From Streptomyces sp. Tu6071 (GTDB lineage: Bacteria; Actinomycetota; Actinomycetes; Streptomycetales; Streptomycetaceae): a DNA stretch of 64,000 nucleotides. This document shows, piece after piece, positions 52,335 through 60,699 of the stretch. The DNA lies in assembly GCF_000213055.1 (NCBI RefSeq), contig NZ_CM001165.1, forward strand, positions 4,114,945 to 4,178,944, written 5' to 3'. A program made the translations under genes and the position numbers. How positions within the stretch are numbered: position 1 is the first letter of the stretch; every line of letters begins with the position of its first letter. The notes under the pieces are model-generated. The model ran no database searches, was not told the DNA's origin, and saw only the letters and a list, made by a program, of their open reading frames with translations.

Positions 52335-53486
52335 ATGGGGTCACCTGCCCCACGCACCGGGGCGGGCGCCCCACGACCGGGGGTGCCCGATCCCCGTACC
52401 GGCTCCTCCGAGCCCGGCAGCGGCTCTTCCGAACCCGGTACCGGCGCCCCCGCCCTCCGTACGGGCCCGGCCCCCCGCGCCGCCGTTCCCCCGACCCGCC
52501 GCCGCCTCGCCTGGATGCTCGCGAGCGCGCTGATCCTGCTGCTCGCCGTGCTCCTCAGCCTCGCCGTGGGCAGCCGTCAGGTCGCCCCCGGCGAGGTCTT
52601 CTCGGCGCTGCTGCACGGCGGCACGAGCGATGACGCGCAGGTCGTCCGGGCCTTCCGCGTGCCCCGCACCGTCCTCGGCATCCTCGCCGGGGCGGCCCTC
52701 GCGCTCGCCGGGACCGTCATGCAGGGCATCACGCGCAACCCGATCGCCGAGCCCGGCGTCCTCGGCGTGAGCCAGGGCGCCTCGGTGGGGGTCGTGTGCG
52801 CGATCGCCTTCGCGGGGGCGCACACCCTGACCGGCTACGTGTGGTTCGCCTTCGCGGGCGCGGCGCTCGCCTCGGTCGGCGTCTACGCGGTCGCGAGCGG
52901 CGGGCGCGGCGGCGCGTCCCCCGTGCGGCTCGCGCTCGCGGGCGCCGCGATGAACGCGCTGCTCGCCTCCTTCACCTCCGGGATCGTCACGACGAACGCC
53001 CGCGCGCTCGACGAGTTCCGCTACTGGCAGGTCGGCTCGCTCAACGGGCGCGGCAGCGAGATCATCGGCCAGATCTGGCCCTTCCTGCTCGCCGGGGCCG
53101 TCCTCGTCCTCGCCATGGCGCGCGGCCTCGACGCGCTCGCGCTCGGCGACGACGCCGCGAAGAACCTCGGCCACCACGTCGGCCTCCTGCGCGTCCTCGG
53201 CGCGCTCGGCGCGACCGTGCTCACGGGGGCCGCCGTCGCCGCCGTGGGCCCGATCGCCTTCACCGGCCTCGCCGTCCCGCACATCGCGCGCGCCCTCGTC
53301 GGCACGGCGCACCGCTGGGTACTGCCGCTCGCGGCGCTCCTCGGGCCCGCGATGATCCTGCTCTCGGACGTCGTCGGGCGCGTCCTCTTCCCGCCCTCGG
53401 AGGTCCCGGTGGCCGTCATGACCGCGCTCATCGGCGTGCCCTTCCTCATCGTCCTGGTGCGCCGCAAGGGGGCGGTCTCGTCATGA
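52335..53486 (+). CDS. Iron-siderophore ABC transporter permease (FecCD family), first
   Basis: A 383-residue permease with about nine helices. The first 55 residues are a Pro/Gly/Ser-rich cytosolic extension (GSSEPGSGSSEPGTG). Family motifs: RVPRTVLGILAGAALALAG, MQGITRNPIAEPGVLGVSQGA, LNGRGSEIIGQIWPF, the ATPase-contact loop GPIAFTGLAVPHIAR, and LLLSDVVGR-like ILLSDVVGRV. ATG 52335 follows GAGGGGAAGGACGTC. Stop overlaps the start of the second permease (ATGA). Confidence 0.95.
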   Translation: MGSPAPRTGAGAPRPGVPDPRTGSSEPGSGSSEPGTGAPALRTGPAPRAAVPPTRRRLAWMLASALILLLAVLLSLAVGSRQVAPGEVFSALLHGGTSDDAQVVRAFRVPRTVLGILAGAALALAGTVMQGITRNPIAEPGVLGVSQGASVGVVCAIAFAGAHTLTGYVWFAFAGAALASVGVYAVASGGRGGASPVRLALAGAAMNALLASFTSGIVTTNARALDEFRYWQVGSLNGRGSEIIGQIWPFLLAGAVLVLAMARGLDALALGDDAAKNLGHHVGLLRVLGALGATVLTGAAVAAVGPIAFTGLAVPHIARALVGTAHRWVLPLAALLGPAMILLSDVVGRVLFPPSEVPVAVMTALIGVPFLIVLVRRKGAVSS

Positions 53487-54625
53487 GCACGAGCCCCACG
53501 AGTTCTACGAGTTCTACGAGCCCCACGACTCCCGCGACCGCCGGGAAGCCCGCCCCGGCGGCCACCCGGCCCCCCGGCCTGCGTCCCGTCGGCCACCTCC
53601 TCGTCCGGCGCCGCGGCGCGAGCTTCCTCGTCCACCGCCGCACCGTCCTCGTCGCGACCGCGCTCGCCGTGCTCCTCGCCGCCGCCGTCGTGCTCTCGCT
53701 GTGCTGGGGCGAGTCCTGGGTCTCGCCACGCGAGGTCGTACGGGTCGTCCTCGGACAGCCGAGCCAGGCGGAGCTGGTCGTGGGCACGCTGCGCCTGCCC
53801 CGGCTCGTGCTCGGGCTCCTCGCGGGCGCGGCCTTCGCGGTCGCGGGCGCGCTCGTGCAGACCGTCGCGCGCAACCCGCTCGCGAGCCCCGACGTCATCG
53901 GCGTCACGCACGGCGCGGGCGCCGCGACCGTCGCCGCGATGAGCTTCGGCCTCGTCCCGGCCGACCGGCTCCCGTACGTGTCCATCGCGGGCGGGCTCGC
54001 CGCGGCGCTCCTCGTGTACGTGTGCGCGTGGCGCGGCGGGCTGCACTCCTCGCGCTTCGTGCTCATCGGGATCGGTGTCTCGGTCGCGCTCGGCTCGGTC
54101 ATCCAGCTCCTGCTGACCAAGGGGGACTACCTCGTCGCCCAGCAGTCGAAGGTGTGGCTCACGGGCTCGCTCAACGGGCGCGGCTACCAGGAGGCGTGGC
54201 CGCTGGTCGTCACGCTGCTCGTGGCGGTCCCCGCGAGCGTGTGGGCGGCGCGCGCCCAGCGCGGGGCCGCCTTCGACGACGACACGGCGACCGCGCTCGG
54301 CATCAGCCTGAACCGTACCCGCCTCGGGCTGACCGTGATCGGCGTCGTCCTCGCCTCGGTCGCGACGGGCGCCGCGGGCCCGGTCGACTTCGTCGCGCTG
54401 CTCGCCCCGCAGATCGCGCGGCGGCTCACCCGTACCGCGCAGATCCCGCTGCTCACGGCGGCGTTCACCGGCGCATTCATCGTGACCGTCGCCGACCTGC
54501 TCGCCCGCCGCCTCTTCTCGCCTGTCGAACTGCCGGTCGGTGTGCTCACGGCGGCCGTGGGCGCCCCGTACCTGATGTGGCTGATCATCCGCACCCGCGG
54601 CCGTACCGGAGGTGTTCCCTCGTGA
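53483..54625 (+). CDS. Iron-siderophore ABC transporter permease (FecCD family), second
   Basis: A 380-residue permease. N-terminus is Ser/Thr/Pro-rich (STSPTSSTSSTSPTTPATA), followed by nine or ten helices. Motifs: RLPRLVLGLLAGAAFAVAG, VQTVARNPLASPDVIGVTHGA, VWLTGSLNGRGYQEA, GPVDFVALLAPQIARRLT and VTVADLLARRLF. It forms a heterodimer with the first permease. ATG 53483 overlaps the upstream stop and its own stop overlaps the ATPase start (GTGA), so the operon is tightly coupled. Confidence 0.95.
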   Translation: MSTSPTSSTSSTSPTTPATAGKPAPAATRPPGLRPVGHLLVRRRGASFLVHRRTVLVATALAVLLAAAVVLSLCWGESWVSPREVVRVVLGQPSQAELVVGTLRLPRLVLGLLAGAAFAVAGALVQTVARNPLASPDVIGVTHGAGAATVAAMSFGLVPADRLPYVSIAGGLAAALLVYVCAWRGGLHSSRFVLIGIGVSVALGSVIQLLLTKGDYLVAQQSKVWLTGSLNGRGYQEAWPLVVTLLVAVPASVWAARAQRGAAFDDDTATALGISLNRTRLGLTVIGVVLASVATGAAGPVDFVALLAPQIARRLTRTAQIPLLTAAFTGAFIVTVADLLARRLFSPVELPVGVLTAAVGAPYLMWLIIRTRGRTGGVPS

Positions 54626-55458
54626 GCCGACCCCCTGCTCCGTCCGTCGTGGACACCCCCGCGACCCGTCTCGCGGCGCGCGGCCTGAGCCTCGGCTACG
54701 ACACGGGCCGCGTCATCGTCGAGGACCTGGACGTCGAGATCCCCGACGGGAAGGTCACCGTCGTCGTGGGCCCCAACGCCTGCGGGAAGTCCACGCTCCT
54801 GCGCGCGCTCGGCCGGCTCCTCAAACCGCGCGCGGGCACGGTCCTGCTGGACGGCGCCGACCTCGCGCGCGCCCCCGGCAAGGAGACGGCCCGCACGATC
54901 GGCGTCCTGCCGCAGACCCCGCAGCCGCCGGACGGCATCACCGTCGCCGACCTCGTCGCGCGCGGCCGTCAGCCGCACCAGAAGTGGTGGCGGCAGTGGT
55001 CCGAGGACGACGAGCGCGCGGTGACGGAGGCGCTGGAGCGCACCGACACGGCCCAGCTCGCCGAACGCCTCGTCGACGAGCTGTCCGGCGGCCAGCGGCA
55101 GCGCGTGTGGATCGCGATGGCGCTCGCCCAGGAGACGGACCTGCTCCTGCTCGACGAGCCCACGACGTACCTCGACATGGCCCACCAGGTCGAGGTCCTG
55201 GACCTCGTCCGCCGCCTCAACCACGAGCGGGCCCGCACGGTCGTCGCGGTCCTCCACGACCTCAACCAGGCGGTCCGCTACGGCGACCACCTGATCGCGA
55301 TGAAGGCGGGCCGCATCATCGCGCAGGGCGACCCGGCGGAGATCATCACGGCCGACCTGGTGCGCGAGGTCTTCGGCCTGGAGTCGGTCGTCGTCCCCGA
55401 CCCGGTGACGGGCGGCCCGCTCGTGGTGCCGGGGATGGGGTGGCGCGCGGAGGCGTAG
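54622..55458 (+). CDS. Iron-siderophore ABC transporter ATPase (FecE/FhuC family)
   Basis: A 278-residue ATPase that powers import. Walker A is GPNACGKSTLLRAL (GPNACGKST at residues 50-58), Q-loop LPQTPQPPDGITVADLV, signature LSGGQRQRVWIAMALAQ, Walker B LLLLDEPTTYLD, and switch His in VLHDLNQAVRY. All catalytic residues are present. GTG 54622 overlaps the permease stop. The operon ends here or with the small gene at 55560. Confidence 0.96.
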   Translation: MSRPPAPSVVDTPATRLAARGLSLGYDTGRVIVEDLDVEIPDGKVTVVVGPNACGKSTLLRALGRLLKPRAGTVLLDGADLARAPGKETARTIGVLPQTPQPPDGITVADLVARGRQPHQKWWRQWSEDDERAVTEALERTDTAQLAERLVDELSGGQRQRVWIAMALAQETDLLLLDEPTTYLDMAHQVEVLDLVRRLNHERARTVVAVLHDLNQAVRYGDHLIAMKAGRIIAQGDPAEIITADLVREVFGLESVVVPDPVTGGPLVVPGMGWRAEA

Positions 55459-55559
55459 GAGACGGTGCGGAGGCGCGGGTTCCGGGCGGATGTGTCATCG
55501 CGCGGGAGCCGGGTACCCCCACGGTGACCGGCTGCGACGACGAGCGGAAGGAGCACCAC

Positions 55560-55751
55560 GTGCCGCACGACGCGAAGCAGGAGAAGCCCGGAGACGGAAA
55601 GAAGCCCCGTACCGCGGCCCAGGAGATCCGGGAAGAGGCCGAGAAGGCCGCCAAGGACGTCGGGGGCGAGCATCCCCACCACCCGGGCGAGAGCGGAGAC
55701 GCCCTGCGCCCGAACGTGAAGCAGGAGGAGTCGGCCCGCGAGGAGACGTGA
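55560..55751 (+). CDS. Small highly charged protein
   Basis: A 63-residue protein starting at GTG 55560 with a good RBS (GGAAGGAG, six bases upstream). It is rich in Lys, Glu, Asp, His and Pro (DAKQEKPGDGKKPRTAAQEI, EEAEKAAKDVGGEHPHHPGE) and has no hydrophobic core, so it is probably disordered. It lies 101 bases after the ABC ATPase on the same strand and 25 bases before the convergent SURF1 gene. Not recognised; reading-frame bias and RBS support it, but it may be spurious. Confidence 0.6.
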   Translation: MPHDAKQEKPGDGKKPRTAAQEIREEAEKAAKDVGGEHPHHPGESGDALRPNVKQEESAREET

Positions 55752-55776
55752 GGGGAGGCGGCCGGACGGCCCGCCC

Positions 55777-56565
55777 TCAGACCCCCGCCGGTTCCGGTTC
55801 CGGCTCCTCCTCCGCCGCGATGCCCAGCGCGGCGTCCCTCAGCGCCTCCGCCTCGCGGCGTACGAGGCGGTACCACATGAAGACCACGAAGCCGGCGAAG
55901 ACGAACCACTCGCCCGTGTAGCCGAGGTTCTGGAACGCCTTGAGGTCCAGGCCGCCGCCCTCCGGCGCCTTCGCCGGGACCGGGGTGAGGCCCGCCTCGG
56001 CGCGGTCGAGCGTGATCCAGCCGTCGTACACGTCGTACGAGGTGAGGTTGACGAGCGAGGCCGCGCCGATGATGCCGACCTGACCGGCCGGGAGGCCGCC
56101 GCTCGCGTTGACGCCCGTGCTGCGCGCGTCCTCCGAGGGCTGGAGCGCCCCCGTCACGGTGACGGTGCCGGTGGGGGCAGCGGGGGCCTTCGCCGGGGCG
56201 GGGCCCTCGTGCCAGCCGCGGACGACGGGCAGGACCTTGTCCTCGCCGGTCCGCAGGAGCCCGAGCACGTAGTAGCCGTCGGCCCCGTCGAGCCCGCGGT
56301 CGGGCACGAGGAGCTGCTTGACGTACCGGCCCGTGGCGCGCGTGCGCTCGCCGGAGGTCTCGGTCGTGACGGGCAGGACCTTCGCGAGCGGCCGGGCCGC
56401 CCCGTCGGCGTGGGCCTCGGCCGTGGCCTCGGCGTCCTTGTGCGTGTCCACCCGGTCCTCGAAGCGGCTCAGCTGCCAGGACCCCATGAAGACGCAGAAG
56501 GGGATCGCCAGGAGGACGAAGACGTGGATTCCCCACCACCGGGGAGTCAGCAGGAACCGGTACAC
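55777..56565 (-). CDS. SURF1 family protein (cytochrome c oxidase assembly)
   Basis: A 262-residue membrane protein with one helix at each end (WWGIHVFVLLAIPFCVFMG and WFVFAGFVVFMWYRLVRRE) and an extracytoplasmic domain between. Seen: GSWQLSRFEDR, VLPVVRGWHEG and TGALQPSEDAR, which fit SURF1. It helps insert heme a in cytochrome c oxidase. The start is GTG 56565, six bases after TACCGT on the same strand, another leaderless start. The last 15 residues are Glu/Pro-rich. Confidence 0.93.
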   Translation of the reverse strand: MYRFLLTPRWWGIHVFVLLAIPFCVFMGSWQLSRFEDRVDTHKDAEATAEAHADGAARPLAKVLPVTTETSGERTRATGRYVKQLLVPDRGLDGADGYYVLGLLRTGEDKVLPVVRGWHEGPAPAKAPAAPTGTVTVTGALQPSEDARSTGVNASGGLPAGQVGIIGAASLVNLTSYDVYDGWITLDRAEAGLTPVPAKAPEGGGLDLKAFQNLGYTGEWFVFAGFVVFMWYRLVRREAEALRDAALGIAAEEEPEPEPAGV

Positions 56566-56623
56566 ACCCCCACGGTACGGGGCGGGCCGGGATGCCCGGC
56601 GCCCGCCCCCGTACCACGGCGGC

Positions 56624-58453
56624 TCAGGCGCCCGGCACGTACCGCCGGACGAAGTCCAGCTCCATCCGCACCTGCTTCACGCGCTCGTCCACGACGAGCG
56701 AGCCGTGTCCCGCGTCGTAGCGGTAGACCTCGTGCGGGTGCTCCCGCGCCGCCAGCCGGTCCACGTAGTTCTCGACCTGCTTGATGGGGCAGCGCGGGTC
56801 GTTGACCCCGGCGGAGACGTAGACGGGCGCGCGCACGTCGTCCACGTACGTGAGCGGGTTCGACGCCGCCCAGCGCTCGGGCAGCTCCTCGGGCGTGCCG
56901 CCGAAGAGCGTGCGGTCCATCGCCTTCAGCGCCTCCATCTCGTCGTGGTACGCCGTCACGTAGTCCGCGACGGGCACGGCCGCGACCCCCGCCGCCCACG
57001 CCCCCGGCTGTGTGCCGATCCCGAGCAGGGTGAGGTACCCGCCCCACGAGCCGCCCGACAGGATCAGCCGCGCCGGGTCCGCGAGCCCGGAGCCGACCGC
57101 CCACTCCCGCACCGCCGCGACGTCCTCCAGCTCGATGAGCCCGACCCGGTGCTTGAGCGCGTCCGTCCAGGCGCGCCCGTACCCCGTCGAGCCCCGGTAG
57201 TTGACCCGCACGACCGCGTACCCGTGGTCGATCCAGGCGGCGGGCCCGGCGGCGAAGGCGTCGCTGTCGTGCCAGGTGGGGCCGCCGTGGATCTCGAAGA
57301 CGGTCGGGAAGGGGCCCTCCCCGTCGGGGGTCTGCACGAGCGCGTGCACGCGCCCGCCGGGGCCCTCCACCCACGCGTCCGTGACCGGCACGGAGGCCGG
57401 GGCCTTCATGCCGGGCGGGTCGAGGACGACGCCGCTCGTCGTGGAGCGGACGACGGGCGGCTCGGCCGCCGAGGACCACAGGTACTCGACGCTGCCGTCC
57501 GGACGCGCGCCCGCGCCCGAGACGGTGCCGCGCGGGGTCTCGATCCGCTCCAGGCGGTGCGCCGCGAGGTCGTAGCGGTACAGCTCGCCGCGCGCCTCGT
57601 GGCTGTGCGCGATCAGGAGCGCCGAGGCGTCCTCGTACCAGTCGGCGCTGACGTCGCCCGGCAGGTCGATCGCGAGCGCCGTCTCCGTGCCCGCGAGCGG
57701 GTCCCAGATCATCGGCAGCCAGCGGCCCTCGCGCTGCGTGCCGACGAGGAGCCGCGCGTCCCCGGCCAGCGGCGCGAAGCCCATGACGGAGAGGCCGAGT
57801 TCCTTCGTCCCGCCCTCGGTGTCGTCGAGTTCCGCGACCGTGCGCGAGACCTCGCCGCCCTCGCCCAGCTCCAGCACCCGCAGCGCGGAGTGCATCGCGT
57901 CCCCGTGCTCCGTGTGCTCGACGACGAGGAGGCTCCCGTCGTACGAGAGGTCCCCGACGCCCGCCGACTCGCGGTGCCGGTACACCTCGACGGGCGCGCC
58001 CGCGTCCCGTACGACGTGCACGAGCGAGCCGTGCTCGTCGCTCGAACTGCCCACGACGACGGTCCGCCCGTCGCGCCCGAGGGCGAGCCCCGCCGAGTAC
58101 GCGGCGGCGACCCCGGGCAGCGCCTCGGCGTCCTCGCCCCCGGCGAACGGCTGGCGCCGCCACACCCCGAACTCGTCCCCGTCGTGGTCGTCGAACCACC
58201 AGATCCACGCGCCGTCCGGGCTCAGCGTCCCGTCCGTCGTCCCGTTCTCGCGGTCGGTGACCTGCCGCTGCGCCCCCGTGGCCCGGTCCCAGGCGTACAG
58301 CTCGTACGTCCCGGTGGCGTTCGAGACGAACAGCGAGCGGTCCGGGGCGTCCTCGGCCCACTCGGGGAGGGAGACCCGGGGGGCGCGGAACCGCTTCTCC
58401 CAGTCGGGCATGGCTGCTGCGTCGTCCGGCATGTTGGCCGCGTCGGTCGTCAT
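56624..58453 (-). CDS. S9-family prolyl-oligopeptidase-like serine peptidase
   Basis: A 609-residue cytosolic peptidase. Residues 40-350 form a beta-propeller (repeats such as SPDGAWIWWFDDHDGDEFG and GRDGRTVVVGSSSD). The C-terminal alpha/beta-hydrolase has FEIHGGPTWHD, YRGSTGYGRAW, the nucleophile GGSWGGYLTLLG, an Asp in GVNDPRCPIKQ and His in DAGHGSLV. It cleaves short peptides after Pro or acyl-amino acids. ATG 58453 is preferred; GGAAGGGAG lies about 12 bases upstream. No signal peptide. It is separated from SURF1 by 58 bases. Confidence 0.95.
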   Translation of the reverse strand: MTTDAANMPDDAAAMPDWEKRFRAPRVSLPEWAEDAPDRSLFVSNATGTYELYAWDRATGAQRQVTDRENGTTDGTLSPDGAWIWWFDDHDGDEFGVWRRQPFAGGEDAEALPGVAAAYSAGLALGRDGRTVVVGSSSDEHGSLVHVVRDAGAPVEVYRHRESAGVGDLSYDGSLLVVEHTEHGDAMHSALRVLELGEGGEVSRTVAELDDTEGGTKELGLSVMGFAPLAGDARLLVGTQREGRWLPMIWDPLAGTETALAIDLPGDVSADWYEDASALLIAHSHEARGELYRYDLAAHRLERIETPRGTVSGAGARPDGSVEYLWSSAAEPPVVRSTTSGVVLDPPGMKAPASVPVTDAWVEGPGGRVHALVQTPDGEGPFPTVFEIHGGPTWHDSDAFAAGPAAWIDHGYAVVRVNYRGSTGYGRAWTDALKHRVGLIELEDVAAVREWAVGSGLADPARLILSGGSWGGYLTLLGIGTQPGAWAAGVAAVPVADYVTAYHDEMEALKAMDRTLFGGTPEELPERWAASNPLTYVDDVRAPVYVSAGVNDPRCPIKQVENYVDRLAAREHPHEVYRYDAGHGSLVVDERVKQVRMELDFVRRYVPGA

Positions 58454-58719
58454 GGGCCCATTCAACTCCCTTCCGCCGGTGGAGCGGGGCACGGGCCGGT
58501 GAGGCGGGGGCGGGGAGCCGGGCGCGGCGGCGGGCGGGGGGGCTTGCGGACGGGGGCGTGCGGACGGCGGTGCGCGGGCGGGGGCGTGCGGCCAAGTGTC
58601 GCGAGGTTGTCACGAGGCCGTTCCGAGGCGGAAGCGGCGGGAACGGGTGGGACGGCCACGGGGTCCTCGTACAAGTAAGCGCTTGATGGCACCCCCCACA
58701 GCTCGACGGAGGAAACCGT

Positions 58720-59439
58720 ATGCACTCCCGCAAGCTCGCTCTCGCCACCCTCGCCGTCCTCACCGGTCTCACGCTCACCGCATGCCAGAGCGACGACGGC
58801 GGCGACGACAAGGCCGCCCCGGCGGGGAACACGGCCGCCGACTCCTCGGCGTCGGCGGACGAGCAGGGCTCGGCGGAGCCCTCCGCCTCGACCGGTTCCG
58901 GCGACTCCTCGTCCTCCGCGGGCTCCGGCTCGTCCTCCGGCTCCTCCGGTTCCTCCGACTCCGCGGGCTCCTCGGGGTCCTCCGGCGGGGGCGCGAGCGC
59001 CAAGACGGGCAAGTGCCTCACGAGCAACCTGAAGATCTCCGCCTCGGACGCCACGATCGGCGACGACGACCCGGCCACCGTCGCGATCACCTTCGAGAAC
59101 ACCGGGAGCGCCTCCTGCTCCCTCAACGCCTACGCGGGCGCGGACCTGAGCACCAACGCGGGCGCGCTCTCCGCCGAGCGCGGCATCAAGGCGTCCGTCC
59201 CGGACCACCCGGTGGTCCTCAAGCCGGGCGAGAAGACCTACGCCCCCGTCCTCTACCCGGTCAACAAGACCGGCGGCTCGGGCGTCCGCATCACGGGCCT
59301 CACCGTCACCCCGCCCGACGAGACCCACTCCGTGAAGCTCTCCTGGCCGGGCCAGCCCTCGCTGCCCGTGTCGGACAGCGACAAGGGACAGGCCGTCGTG
59401 ATCGGCCCGATGGGGAGCATCGGGCAGGGCGAGGGCTGA
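58720..59439 (+). CDS. DUF4232 lipoprotein
   Basis: A 239-residue lipoprotein (signal LALATLAVLTGLTLTACQ, lipobox LTAC). After the Cys come about 75 Ser/Gly/Ala/Asp-rich residues, a flexible spacer through the wall, then a DUF4232 domain (CLTSNLKISASDATIGDD, ITFENTGSASCSLNAYAGA, LTVTPPDETHSVKLSW). Function unknown. ATG 58720 has the RBS GGAGGA. Upstream, AAGCGCTT at about 58675 is a palindrome of the kind LacI-type regulators bind; this is only a hint. Confidence 0.93.
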   Translation: MHSRKLALATLAVLTGLTLTACQSDDGGDDKAAPAGNTAADSSASADEQGSAEPSASTGSGDSSSSAGSGSSSGSSGSSDSAGSSGSSGGGASAKTGKCLTSNLKISASDATIGDDDPATVAITFENTGSASCSLNAYAGADLSTNAGALSAERGIKASVPDHPVVLKPGEKTYAPVLYPVNKTGGSGVRITGLTVTPPDETHSVKLSWPGQPSLPVSDSDKGQAVVIGPMGSIGQGEG

Positions 59440-59551
59440 GCCCGGCCTGACGCACCTCACCCGAGTGCGCCGCCTCTCCGCCGCTTCAAAGGCCCCGCGC
59501 GGGGCATCCGGTGGTCACGGAACACAGGGTGTGACAGCGGAGAGGTGGTGC

Positions 59552-60643
59552 GTGGTGCGGACGGTCGGCGTCGAGGAAGAACTTCTGCTCGTGGACGAGG
59601 GGACCGGGGAGCCGAAGGCGCGGGCGGCGGCAGTGCTCGCCTCGGCCGACGCGGCACCCCGGGACCACTCGGTCGAGAGCGAACTGCACGGCCAGCAGAT
59701 CGAGTTCGCGACGAGCCCGCGCGCCGACATCGGTGAACTCGCCGAGGAGATCAAGCGCCTGCGCGTCACCACCGACGCCCTCGCCCGCCGCGCGGGCGCG
59801 CGCGTCGCCGCCCTCGCCACCTCGCCGCTCCCGGTGAGCCCGCAGGTCAGCGACGGCGAGCGCTACCGCTGGGTCACGGACAAGTTCGGCGCCCTGGCCC
59901 AGGAGCAGCTCACGTGCGGCTGCCACGTGCACGTCTCCGTCAGCTCGGACGCGGAGGGCGTCGCCGTACTGGACCGCATCCGCCCCTGGCTCCCCACGCT
60001 TCTCGCCCTGAGCGCCAACTCGCCCTTCTGGCAGGGCAAGGACACCGCCTACGGCAGCCACCGCGCGCGCGTGTGGAACCGCTGGCCCTCGGCGGGCCCG
60101 TACGACATCGCGGGCAGCCCGGAGGCGTACGACGCCCAGGTGCGGGCGATGCTCGGGACGGGCGTGCTGCGCGACAAGGGGATGGTCTACTTCGACGCGC
60201 GCCTCTCGCACCGCTGGCCCACGGTCGAGGTCCGCGTCGCCGACGTGTGCCTGGACGCGCGCACCCCCGCGCTCCTCGCCGCCCTGTGCCGGGCCCTCGT
60301 CGACACGGCCGCCCACGAGGCGGCCGGGCGTGTGTCGCCCGCCCCCGTGCCCACCGCCGTCCTGCGCCTCGCCTCCTGGCAGGCCGCCCGCTCCGGCCTC
60401 GACGGGGAGCTCCTCCACCCGGTTCACCACACCCCCGCCACCCCCGGCGAGGTCGTCGAGGCGCTCCTCGCCCACGCGGGCGACGCCCTGAAGGAGAACG
60501 GCGATCGCGACCTGGTGGAGGCCGAGACGGCCCGCCTGCTGCGCGAGGGCAACGGGGCGCGGCGGCAGCGCGCGGTGTACGAGGAGACGGGCAGCCTCGG
60601 GGACGTCGTACGGGAGTGCGCGCGGTACACCGTGGGGGAGTGA
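59552..60643 (+). CDS. YbdK-type carboxylate-amine ligase (glutamate-cysteine ligase 2 family)
   Basis: A 363-residue ATP-dependent ligase of the GCS2/YbdK family, which makes gamma-glutamyl bonds weakly or joins other acid-amine pairs. Seen: VGVEEELLLVDEGTGEP, ELHGQQIEFATSPRADIGEL, CGCHVHVSVSSDAEGV (metal-binding His), LLALSANSPFWQGKDTAYGS, SHRWPTVEVRVADVCLDA. Mycothiol, not glutathione, is the thiol of these bacteria, so the product is uncertain. GTG 59552 has GGAGAGG six bases upstream; GTG 59555 is equally possible. Confidence 0.94.
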   Translation: MVRTVGVEEELLLVDEGTGEPKARAAAVLASADAAPRDHSVESELHGQQIEFATSPRADIGELAEEIKRLRVTTDALARRAGARVAALATSPLPVSPQVSDGERYRWVTDKFGALAQEQLTCGCHVHVSVSSDAEGVAVLDRIRPWLPTLLALSANSPFWQGKDTAYGSHRARVWNRWPSAGPYDIAGSPEAYDAQVRAMLGTGVLRDKGMVYFDARLSHRWPTVEVRVADVCLDARTPALLAALCRALVDTAAHEAAGRVSPAPVPTAVLRLASWQAARSGLDGELLHPVHHTPATPGEVVEALLAHAGDALKENGDRDLVEAETARLLREGNGARRQRAVYEETGSLGDVVRECARYTVGE

Positions 60644-60699
60644 GGGGTGCGCCGTGACGGGCGGGGCGGGGTGCGCGCGGTGAGCGCGGCCCGCGCCGC

